Assembly (NCBI GenBank): GCA_003695005.1
Contig: RFJE01000129.1
Location: 1 to 5,387, forward strand
Direction: 5' to 3'
DNA from: Candidatus Hydrogenedentota bacterium
Lineage (GTDB): Bacteria > Spirochaetota > Leptospiria > Turneriellales > J094
DNA: 5,387 bases
Positions within the stretch are counted from its first letter, which is position 1. Each line of letters opens with the position of its first letter. The position numbers were made by a program, and so were the translations under genes. Shown here one piece after another: positions 1-5,387 of this stretch. The notes beneath the pieces were generated by a model. That model did not search any database. It was not told where the DNA came from and saw nothing but the letters and a program-made list of their open reading frames with translations.

Positions 1-42
1 ACAATGAATAGGGTATTGTAATGTTGGCAGGGAAACTGATCG

Positions 43-48
43 AAAGGA
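43..48 (+). promoter_or_regulatory. Ribosome binding site of the TPR protein gene
   Basis: AAAGGA lies six bases before the ATG at 55, a normal Shine-Dalgarno spacing. An in-frame TGA at 37-39 excludes a longer product. Stop codons in all three + frames fall within positions 5-21, so any upstream gene on this strand ends by base 21. No promoter could be recognised in the first 54 bases. Confidence 0.7.
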
Positions 49-54
49 TTTTTT

Positions 55-1473
55 ATGAAAAAAGCTGTCATTACCACTATCCTTATTTTTCTTGTTGTTG
101 TAGTCTATTTTTTTAGGCAAAAACTGACGAATGAATCAGAATTCAAAAAAGTCACCCCAAAACAAGATAGTCCAAATGCAAAACCAAAGGTTGAAAAAAA
201 ACCTAGCATAAGAAAGCCCCTTTCCTTAAAAAAACCAGGTTATCGAAAAAAAAGAAGGAGAAAATTGAAGACAACAAGGTATCTGCTTGGGAATGAATTA
301 CAATCTTCGGTATCAGCGCGAGATCTTGGCATCCCGCCCGATTTAATTCCCGATGAATTTGGAGATGTACAGCCTAAAGAGCAAAAAATTACCAGTCGAG
401 CCGAAGAGATAGAAAAAGATAAGACAGTAGAAAACAAAGAAAACGAAATTCCCATCCGAGAGTTTCGGGGTATTACGTTACAAGGGTATGATACAAATTC
501 GGATGGAAAAGAAGATACTTGGCTCGCGTATGAAAAGAATCGATTGCACTATGAATTTCTAGATTTAAACTACAACGAAGATCCACAAGAATCACCCAAT
601 GCGTATATTACGTATGATATTACAAAAAATAAGCCTTGCATTTTGCAATACGAATATGACTTAGATAGAGATGAAGTAATTGAAAAAAAAGTGGAGTATA
701 AAAATTGCAAAATGTATAAAGTGTACGAAGATACCGATGCCGATGAAAATTTTGATAGTATAATGATTTATGATATTACAAAAAAGAACTGCCCTATTTC
801 GGCGTGGAAAGATTTAGATTTTAATGGAAGACCAAATTATTGGCAGGAATTTAAAAATTGCAAGTTAGTAAAAGAAAGCTGGGATTACAATGAAAATGGA
901 CATAAAGAAAGAACCAGAGTCAAAAAAGGAAATGAGTTCATTGAGTACATTGATGGACTCGCAGAACTACAAGAAGGCAAGCTAGAAGAAGAGCGAGGTT
1001 TTTTTGATAAAGCGGAAGATCTCTATAAAAAAGCTTTAAAAAAATTTCACCTGGAATTTCAAGGAAAAGACCCTGTGGTAAAATATCTTGTTGGAGAATG
1101 CTATGTTCGCTTAGGAAATTTATATTTTGAAAAAGATATGAATAAAGCCCAAGAATACTATGAAACCGCACTTGTTTTAGGAGATGATGCTACAAGAGCT
1201 TGGGCTTACCGCAATTTAGGCCATGTATTCTTAAAAAAAGGAGAGTACGAAAAAGCTGCCGAAAACTACCAAGAAGCTATTGAACTTTCCCCATCGGATA
1301 CGGATACTCTTGATAATTATTTAATTTGCATACGGCAAATGTCAGCAGTTCCTGAAGAAAGTAGCTCATGGCTAGAAGATTTACTAGAAGAAGATTCTCT
1401 TTCGGACGAAGCAAAAGAAAAAATAAAAGCTGCCATTGAAGAAATAAAAAAATTACAAGTGTATTCTAAGTGA
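55..1473 (+). CDS. Membrane-anchored protein with acidic-loop repeats and C-terminal TPRs
   Basis: I recognise the domain types but no named family. Residues 4-20 form one hydrophobic segment after MKK. There is no signal-peptidase site or lipobox Cys, so this looks like an uncleaved anchor. Residues 21-75 are a Lys/Pro/Arg-rich linker including KKRRRK at 65-70. Residues 140-290 hold six acidic loops resembling calcium-binding D-x-[DN]-x-[DN] loops, starting near D146, D170, D202, D226, D253 and D277. They are arranged as three tandem units, and two units each have a Cys pair (C195/C218 and C246/C269). Residues 302-415 give about three TPR helix pairs, the clearest at 379-415, followed by an acidic helical tail. 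TPRs usually mediate protein-protein contact. The loops and Cys pairs suggest a periplasmic body, but the basic flank after the anchor leaves topology uncertain. The start is fixed by the Shine-Dalgarno at 43-48 and the in-frame stop at 37-39. The thioesterase gene follows 57 bases downstream and may be cotranscribed. The specific function is unknown. Confidence 0.85.
   Translation: MKKAVITTILIFLVVVVYFFRQKLTNESEFKKVTPKQDSPNAKPKVEKKPSIRKPLSLKKPGYRKKRRRKLKTTRYLLGNELQSSVSARDLGIPPDLIPDEFGDVQPKEQKITSRAEEIEKDKTVENKENEIPIREFRGITLQGYDTNSDGKEDTWLAYEKNRLHYEFLDLNYNEDPQESPNAYITYDITKNKPCILQYEYDLDRDEVIEKKVEYKNCKMYKVYEDTDADENFDSIMIYDITKKNCPISAWKDLDFNGRPNYWQEFKNCKLVKESWDYNENGHKERTRVKKGNEFIEYIDGLAELQEGKLEEERGFFDKAEDLYKKALKKFHLEFQGKDPVVKYLVGECYVRLGNLYFEKDMNKAQEYYETALVLGDDATRAWAYRNLGHVFLKKGEYEKAAENYQEAIELSPSDTDTLDNYLICIRQMSAVPEESSSWLEDLLEEDSLSDEAKEKIKAAIEEIKKLQVYSK
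469..924 (+). repeat. Three tandem protein-level repeat units with paired acidic loops
   Basis: Residues 139-290 of the TPR protein repeat with a period of 51-56 residues. Each unit has two acidic loops 24 residues apart: 146/170, 202/226 and 253/277. Units two and three share the frame YDIT-x(3,4)-C, an acidic loop, x-KNCK, then a second acidic loop, with both Cys pairs 23 residues apart. Unit one keeps the loops but lacks Cys. Loops such as D146-T-N-S-D-G-K-E-D154 resemble EF-hand or thrombospondin type 3 calcium loops. Actual calcium binding is inferred. The repetition is visible in protein but not as near-identical DNA, so the duplication is old. Confidence 0.65.
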
Positions 1474-1522
1474 GTGTTGACGCTCATCCTGAAATGCTTC
1501 TCAGTGTGTCTAAAAGATTCAT

Positions 1523-1528
1523 AAAGGA
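1523..1528 (+). promoter_or_regulatory. Ribosome binding site of the thioesterase gene, close to the start
   Basis: AAAGGA ends only two bases before the ATG at 1531, tighter than usual. The start is still secure: an in-frame TAA at 1522-1524 rules out any longer form, and the next in-frame ATG (codon 59) lies beyond the conserved CxxCG region. The barrel gene on the other strand has a similarly tight AAAGG, so short spacing may be normal in this genome. Confidence 0.55.
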
Positions 1529-1530
1529 AT

Positions 1531-2109
1531 ATGAAAGAAGTAAAGCCTACCTTACGTGGTCAAGATTGGCATAAGCCAGATTGTTATGGATGCGGTCCTG
1601 AAAATAAAAATGGCTTACATGCAGAATTTACTTTTGATGAAGAAACAGGCGAAGTACGTTTCCCTTATGTGGCGCCACCGTATTTAAAAGGGGCACCAGG
1701 TTATATGCATGGAGGTGCGATTGCCACTTTGCTCGACGAAGCTCAAGGAGCCTTATGTTATCACTTAGGTCACATGATTATGACAGATAAATTAACGATT
1801 AAGTACCACAAGGCTACACCTTTAGGGGAAGAAATCTATATTCGCTGCTGGGTGACGGCTGTTCGGAAACGGAGAATGTACACAAGAGGGATTATTTACA
1901 ATAAAGACGAAGAAGTTCTTGTAAGCTCTTCGGCTGTATGGTACTTGCTTCCGGAGCGGGTTTTAAGAAAATTGTTTAAAGAAGAAAATTGGCCGGAGTC
2001 TGAAAGGCAGTATCGTCGTGCTGTTTTAGAAGCCAATCGGCAACGAGCAAAAAAAATCCGACGAAGATTGCGAGAGCAAAAAAAGAATGGAAGCAAACCT
2101 CATCAATGA
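1531..2109 (+). CDS. PaaI/THEM4-type hotdog-fold acyl-CoA thioesterase
   Basis: This is a predicted cytoplasmic hotdog-fold thioesterase that hydrolyses acyl-CoA thioesters; the substrate cannot be told from sequence. The N-terminal C18-Y-G-C21-G-P-x-N-x-x-G-L motif matches the CxGCGxxNPxGL signature common in this branch. The active-site segment is G57-Y-M-H60-G-G-A-I-A-T-L-L-D69-E-A: HGG at the start of the central helix, with an acidic residue (D69, possibly helped by E70) as the likely catalytic acid. Beta-strand sequence runs to about residue 140. The remaining 50 residues form an unusually basic helical tail rich in Arg and Lys (about 162-185) that is not part of the hotdog core; proteins of this family are often nearer 140-160 residues. 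The last 23 bases overlap the RNase A-like gene, which suggests translational coupling. The family call is firm. The physiological role is unknown, and the tail may link it to its neighbour. Confidence 0.88.
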   Translation: MKEVKPTLRGQDWHKPDCYGCGPENKNGLHAEFTFDEETGEVRFPYVAPPYLKGAPGYMHGGAIATLLDEAQGALCYHLGHMIMTDKLTIKYHKATPLGEEIYIRCWVTAVRKRRMYTRGIIYNKDEEVLVSSSAVWYLLPERVLRKLFKEENWPESERQYRRAVLEANRQRAKKIRRRLREQKKNGSKPHQ

Positions 2110-2443
2110 ACATATTTTATCTCGCCATGTTGGCCTATCCGATCAGCAATTAATTCAGCGACTTCAAGAACATCCTGGACTATCAATGACAAGTACATTT
2201 CCAAATCAAGAAACAGCAGAGAAAGTGATTGCTGCAATTTTGTATAAAAACGAAAAAAAAATTAAAAAATGGCAAAAGATAGCCCCGACAGGGAGCCGTT
2301 TAACCCTAAAAAAAAGATTTTTGCGTGTAATTGGGAGAGGTATATACCGCGGGGATAAAAAAGTAAGAAACCGAAAAAAAGCAAAACTTATTTTAATGAA
2401 AAATGAAAATCAAGTTCATGTTCTAACAGCATATCCAATTTAA
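2087..2443 (+). CDS. Free-standing RNase A-like domain protein (CdiA-CT RNase A family)
   Basis: The 118-residue product matches, from memory of the family, the bacterial RNase A-like toxin domain known from CdiA C-termini such as that of Yersinia kristensenii. Visible signatures are H14-V-G-x-S-D-x-Q-L-I-x-R25-L, S36-T-F-P with x-x-T-A-E, an I59-x-x-W62 helix, G83-R-G-I-Y-R-G, a basic strand, and a C-terminal L-T114-A-Y116-P. As I recall, the Y. kristensenii active site is His175, Arg186, Thr276 and Tyr278. H14/R25 and T114/Y116 reproduce the 11- and 2-residue spacings, and the long span is 100 versus 101. The fold would cleave RNA in the cytoplasm. The domain fills the whole protein, with no signal peptide, membrane segment or delivery domain. 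ATG 2087 is the only ATG, GTG or TTG after the in-frame TAG at 2027-2029. Its Shine-Dalgarno is poor (AAAAAAAGA), so translation probably depends on the overlapping thioesterase gene. No immunity gene follows; the next gene is convergent. Activity is untested. Confidence 0.82.
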   Translation: MEANLINEHILSRHVGLSDQQLIQRLQEHPGLSMTSTFPNQETAEKVIAAILYKNEKKIKKWQKIAPTGSRLTLKKRFLRVIGRGIYRGDKKVRNRKKAKLILMKNENQVHVLTAYPI

Positions 2444-3441
2444 AATTGAAAACCTGCTGCAGCCCCAATTCCCATTAAACGGGTATTAATTTCCACTTGT
2501 GCTTCTACACCAAGGCGCATAAAAATTAAATTAAATTCCATTCCTAAAATTAGCCGACTGCCAAAAAAAGGTATTTTTACATCTTCGTTGATTCCAATAC
2601 TTCCTGTAGAACTTTCGTTGACTACACCTGTAACATCAATGGTACCGGTTAAATCTACTGCGGAAGTAAAACTACCGGACTGCATATCTAAACTCATTCC
2701 CACATAAGGGTGAACAACGACTAAATTCCACCAAAGCCGGACTTCCCCCCCACCACCGACATACTTCCATTTTGCTGTCGTGCTTACATCATAAGAGAAT
2801 GTGTTGACCACACCACCATTGTAAGCATACGAAGTTGTTGTGATTGTCGGACTTTTAATATTGATTTTACCATAGTTGTAAAAAATAAATCCTGCTAAGG
2901 ATACACCTAAGCCAAATGGTTTATCTTTTTTTAGTAAATAAGAAGCCCGTGTGCGAACATTGCCTAAAGAAACAGATCCAGAAAGATTGCGAGTTGCCGA
3001 TGTAGAAGGAATGGATAAACTTACTGGTGGAAAAAAGGTTACCCTTAAATCCCAACGAGGAGTAAGTGCAACGCCTACATTAAAAGTAATTCCAAGAGTG
3101 GGTAACTTAGAAGGTAGCACATCTGGAGATACTGCAGGGTCAGAGTCGGCTTTCATCGCTTTTGTATTCGAAAACGCAGTTCCCACGCCTAAACCTACAT
3201 AAAACCCAGGGAAACTTCCCATATTATCTTGTCCAAAGGGGAAGGTTAAATGACTTGTTAACACACTAGCTTGTCCATAATATTTCGATAAAGCTTTCGC
3301 ATAAGAGCTATAAATACGCTGAAATTCTTGTGCACCTGCTATCGTGGAAGCATCTGTTAAACCAGGCATATTGATTTGCGCCTGCAGAAAATAAGGAAAA
3401 AATAAAAAAAGACCAAATAACTTTCGGCAAGTTTGCTTCAT
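2440..3441 (-). CDS. Putative outer-membrane beta-barrel surface protein
   Basis: This is a predicted exported protein of 333 residues. It starts MKQTCRK, followed by a hydrophobic core (8-19) and a plausible signal peptidase I site after L-Q-A21; there is no lipobox Cys. Residues about 31-60 look helical. From about 79 onward the chain is rich in alternating hydrophobic/polar segments with Gly, Ser and Thr, ending G-F-Q-F: the terminal Phe and strand pattern are typical of barrels assembled by BAM. Long Ser/Thr-rich stretches near 196-222 and 253-280 would be loops. It reminds me of Lsa36-like leptospiral surface proteins, but that is weak recall. I prefer ATG 3441 over an in-frame ATG at 3501, because the signal peptide begins at 3441 with AAAGG just upstream. 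The longer form would add 20 residues, lack a Shine-Dalgarno and overlap dxs. The gene lies 49 bases downstream of dxs and may be cotranscribed. Ligand and role are unknown. Confidence 0.72.
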   Translation of the reverse strand: MKQTCRKLFGLFLFFPYFLQAQINMPGLTDASTIAGAQEFQRIYSSYAKALSKYYGQASVLTSHLTFPFGQDNMGSFPGFYVGLGVGTAFSNTKAMKADSDPAVSPDVLPSKLPTLGITFNVGVALTPRWDLRVTFFPPVSLSIPSTSATRNLSGSVSLGNVRTRASYLLKKDKPFGLGVSLAGFIFYNYGKINIKSPTITTTSYAYNGGVVNTFSYDVSTTAKWKYVGGGGEVRLWWNLVVVHPYVGMSLDMQSGSFTSAVDLTGTIDVTGVVNESSTGSIGINEDVKIPFFGSRLILGMEFNLIFMRLGVEAQVEINTRLMGIGAAAGFQF

Positions 3442-3443
3442 AA

Positions 3444-3448
3444 CCTTT
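3444..3448 (-). promoter_or_regulatory. Ribosome binding site deciding the barrel-gene start
   Basis: Read on the - strand, AAAGG ends two bases before ATG 3441. No comparable purine motif precedes the alternative ATG at 3501. Together with the signal peptide beginning exactly at 3441, this favours the shorter product. The spacing is short but matches that of the thioesterase gene. Confidence 0.5.
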
Positions 3449-3490
3449 AATATAAGACGGCATTTTCTATAAATTATATACGGATATTTT

Positions 3491-5356
3491 TTAAGCCCCA
3501 TATTTTGAATACTTAAAAACTTTTTTATTTATTATTTTTTCCATCTCCGTAGCTAGCTTTTTTCCCGAAAGCCCAAAGAAATCTTCTACTTTGCTAATCG
3601 TTCCATGTGGAATTGGAATATCAGGGTAACCAAAATGCTGATAATGGATACCAGATAATTCTTCGGCTAAGGTATCTCGAATAAAACTACCAACCCCACC
3701 AATAACACAATGATTTTCTACGCAAAAGCAAGCTTTTTTCCCCTGCAGCGCTTTTTTAATGGTTTTTGTATCGAGTGGTTTTATGCTCTTTAAAGATAGA
3801 ACTTCTGCATCGATACCTTTTTCACTAAGAAAATTGGCAGCAGAAAGAGCATTATCCACCATACTGCCTTCTGCTAAAATTAAAATATCTTTGCCTTTGC
3901 GTAAAATTTCGCTTTGGTAAGGCGAATAATTTTTAGGGGGCTTAAAAAAATCTTTGTCCTCCAAAAAAGAAGCAGGAAAATCCTTGCGAGGATAACGAAT
4001 ACTTACAGGCATTTTATCTTTTTTTGTAGTGAGCATCATCCAGCTTAATTCTTTTGGGTTATTTGCCGACAAAATGCGAATATTAGGAAGAGGTAACATA
4101 TATGCAATATCATAAATCCCTTGGTGAGTCTCTCCGTCACCGCCAACGCAACCGGCTCTATCGAGTAAAATTTTTACGGGTAAATTCATAAGAACAATAT
4201 CTTGGATGAGCTGGTCATACCCGCGCTGCAAAAACGTGGAATAAATGCATAAGTAAGGATGAAGTCCAGATCGAGCGAGCGCTCCTGCAAAAGCGGTGGC
4301 ATGCTGCTCAGCAATACCAACATCGTGAAACCTTTCCGGAAAAAGATCCGCAAATTCCGTAAGGCCAGATCCTTCTTTCATTGCGGGTGTAATGGCCACA
4401 AGCTTTTTATCCTTTTTAGCAATATGGATTAAAACTTTACCAGCATATTTACTAAACGAATACCGATCGGCGCTAGTAACCATTTTTCCGGATTTTGTTT
4501 CAAAAGGCTTTACCCCGTGATACTTAACAGGATCTGCTTCTGCGGGATTATATCCTTTTCCTTTTTTTGTAACTACATGTAATACCGTTGGCTCGTTTAG
4601 TCCTTTTAACTGGCGAAAAATTTTTACAAGGCCTATTACATTATGACCGTCTTGTGGCCCAATATAGCGGAATCCAAGCTCCTCAAAAAAAGCATTATCA
4701 ATGAGCAATGTTTTCATGCTATTGCCAAAGCGCAAAAGCCAACGAAGCACAATGGGCCCTATTACCGGCAGCCATAGTAAAAATTTCATAATCCTTCTTC
4801 TACTTTTGCGGTAATAGCGAGAAGCAATTAAACGATTTAAACTATAACTTAATGCACCGACATTTGGCGAGATGCTCATTTCATTGTCATTTAAAATAAC
4901 TAAAAAAGGATTTTGAGTATGACCCGCGTGATTCATGGCTTCAAAAGCCATGCCACATCCCATCGAAGCATCGCCAATAATCGCAATCACATCGTAAAGG
5001 TCCTTATTTGGATTTTGTTTAATTAAAGTATCTCGCGCCACTGCTTCGCCTAATGCCTGCGAAATGGAAGTACCGGCATGACCGGTTTCGTATAAATCAT
5101 GCTTCGATTCAGACTGTTTTGGAAAACCACTGATCCCTTTCCACTGCCGTACCGATTTTAAATCATCTTTTCGGCCTGTTAGAATTTTATGCACATAAGT
5201 TTGGTGGCCAACATCCCAACAAAACCTATCTTTCGGGGAATCAAATACATAATGCAAAGCTACTGTTAGCTCCACAGTTCCAAGATTTGATGCTAAATGT
5301 CCGCCTGTTTGGCTTAGTGTATTTAATAAAAAATTTCTAATTTCATCAGATATCAA
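3491..5356 (-). CDS. dxs: 1-deoxy-D-xylulose-5-phosphate synthase, 5' end apparently frameshifted
   Basis: DXS condenses pyruvate with glyceraldehyde 3-phosphate, using thiamine diphosphate and Mg2+, in the first step of the MEP isoprenoid pathway; it is cytoplasmic. Visible hallmarks are T-G-G-H20, W-D-V-G-H51-Q, the cofactor motif G128-D-A-S followed by EAMNHAG and LNDNEMSISPN, FEELGFRYIGPQDGHN (224-239), Y279-H-G-V, the catalytic D-V-G-I-A-E350-Q-H, STFLQRGY380DQ, D399-R-A-G with D407-G-E-T-H411-Q-G, and RYPR457. The layout is the ThDP domain (to about 290), the pyrimidine-binding transketolase domain (297-460) and the C-terminal domain (480-605). H20 aligns with E. coli His49, so this frame lacks about 29 N-terminal residues. 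TTG 5356 is the earliest canonical start after an in-frame TAG at 5369-5371, and its Shine-Dalgarno is poor. N-terminal homology continues upstream in another frame (see the next entry), so TTG 5356 is probably not the native start. The enzyme identity is certain; the 5' end is not. Confidence 0.93.
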   Translation of the reverse strand: MISDEIRNFLLNTLSQTGGHLASNLGTVELTVALHYVFDSPKDRFCWDVGHQTYVHKILTGRKDDLKSVRQWKGISGFPKQSESKHDLYETGHAGTSISQALGEAVARDTLIKQNPNKDLYDVIAIIGDASMGCGMAFEAMNHAGHTQNPFLVILNDNEMSISPNVGALSYSLNRLIASRYYRKSRRRIMKFLLWLPVIGPIVLRWLLRFGNSMKTLLIDNAFFEELGFRYIGPQDGHNVIGLVKIFRQLKGLNEPTVLHVVTKKGKGYNPAEADPVKYHGVKPFETKSGKMVTSADRYSFSKYAGKVLIHIAKKDKKLVAITPAMKEGSGLTEFADLFPERFHDVGIAEQHATAFAGALARSGLHPYLCIYSTFLQRGYDQLIQDIVLMNLPVKILLDRAGCVGGDGETHQGIYDIAYMLPLPNIRILSANNPKELSWMMLTTKKDKMPVSIRYPRKDFPASFLEDKDFFKPPKNYSPYQSEILRKGKDILILAEGSMVDNALSAANFLSEKGIDAEVLSLKSIKPLDTKTIKKALQGKKACFCVENHCVIGGVGSFIRDTLAEELSGIHYQHFGYPDIPIPHGTISKVEDFFGLSGKKLATEMEKIINKKVFKYSKYGA

Positions 5357-5387
5357 AATATCCGATTTCTATCTAAACAATTATTTC
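5356..5387 (-). other. dxs: Probable N-terminal part of dxs in a shifted frame, running off the window
   Basis: On the - strand, a second frame is open from the window edge and reads N-N-C-L-D-R-N-R-I-F before a TGA. Adding one T in the T-run (A-run 5355-5358 on +) joins this to the main frame as L-D-R-N-R-I-F-L-I-S-D-E-I-R. That aligns without gaps to the segment before the first DXS helix, e.g. E. coli L-P-K-E-S-L-P-K-L-C-D-E-L-R: both Leu/Ile positions and the D-E-[IL]-R end agree. The true start would then lie beyond base 5387. The alignment is short, so chance is not excluded. Confidence 0.6.

Noticed and set aside
1477..1482. TTGACG resembling a -35 box before the thioesterase gene
   Set aside because: No -10-like hexamer at 16-18 bases; the nearest A/T-rich match (TAAAAG at 1511) is 28 bases away.
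1470..1487. Short stem (TGAGTG/CGCTCA with a TTGA loop) just after the first gene
   Set aside because: Only six or seven pairs including G-U wobbles, and no T-run follows, so it is not a credible terminator.
2436..2448. Inverted repeat CAATTT-A-AAATTG at the convergent gene ends
   Set aside because: Leaves at most a five-pair A/T stem with a three-base loop and no useful T-run. Such palindromes arise easily by chance in A/T-rich DNA.
2951..3202. 83-codon + strand reading frame opposite the barrel gene
   Set aside because: Lies wholly within the antisense of a convincing coding region, with no Shine-Dalgarno and no recognisable protein features.
3473..3478. TATAAT on the - strand between dxs and the barrel gene
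   Set aside because: Perfect -10 match but no recognisable -35 or extended -10, and TATAAT-like strings are common in this A/T-rich gap. A promoter here remains possible but unsupported.
3442..3501. 20-residue N-terminal extension of the barrel protein from ATG 3501
   Set aside because: It would place 20 residues including several Lys/Arg ahead of a good signal peptide, lacks a Shine-Dalgarno and overlaps dxs by 11 bases.

Overview
The window comes from an AT-rich genome with dense coding and short gene gaps. It is probably a Gram-negative (diderm) bacterium: it encodes an exported protein that looks like an outer-membrane beta-barrel ending in Phe, and it has the MEP isoprenoid enzyme DXS. 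The combination of a membrane-anchored TPR protein, a PaaI/THEM4-type thioesterase and a barrel resembling leptospiral surface proteins makes a spirochaete of the Leptospira group a reasonable guess. That placement is an impression, not a demonstration.

Layout. On the + strand, positions 55-1473 encode a 472-residue protein with an N-terminal membrane anchor, a very basic Lys/Pro linker, three tandem units carrying calcium-loop-like D-x-[DN]-x-[DN] motifs, and C-terminal TPRs. After 57 bases comes a PaaI-like hotdog thioesterase (1531-2109). Its 3' end overlaps a 118-residue protein (2087-2443) that I recognise as a free-standing bacterial RNase A-like domain, of the kind found at the C-terminus of CdiA contact-dependent inhibition toxins. 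On the - strand, dxs (3491-5356 and upstream) is followed after 49 bases by the barrel gene (2440-3441). The two strands converge at 2440-2443, where one TTAA supplies both stop codons.

Points of interest. (1) The RNase A-like protein is a bare catalytic domain with the expected His/Arg/Thr/Tyr set. It has no delivery domain and no immunity gene beside it, and it is translationally linked to a thioesterase. A run of seven A at 2078-2084 means a one-base change would fuse the two proteins. (2) The 5' end of dxs appears frameshifted: DXS N-terminal homology continues upstream in another frame, and one extra base in the run at 5355-5358 would join the two. (3) The first gene holds an orderly duplicated array with Cys pairs 23 residues apart.

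No RNA genes, mobile elements, CRISPR arrays or convincing terminators were seen. The genes do not form an obvious single pathway. The clearest functional links are the coupled thioesterase/RNase A pair and the possible dxs-barrel transcription unit.
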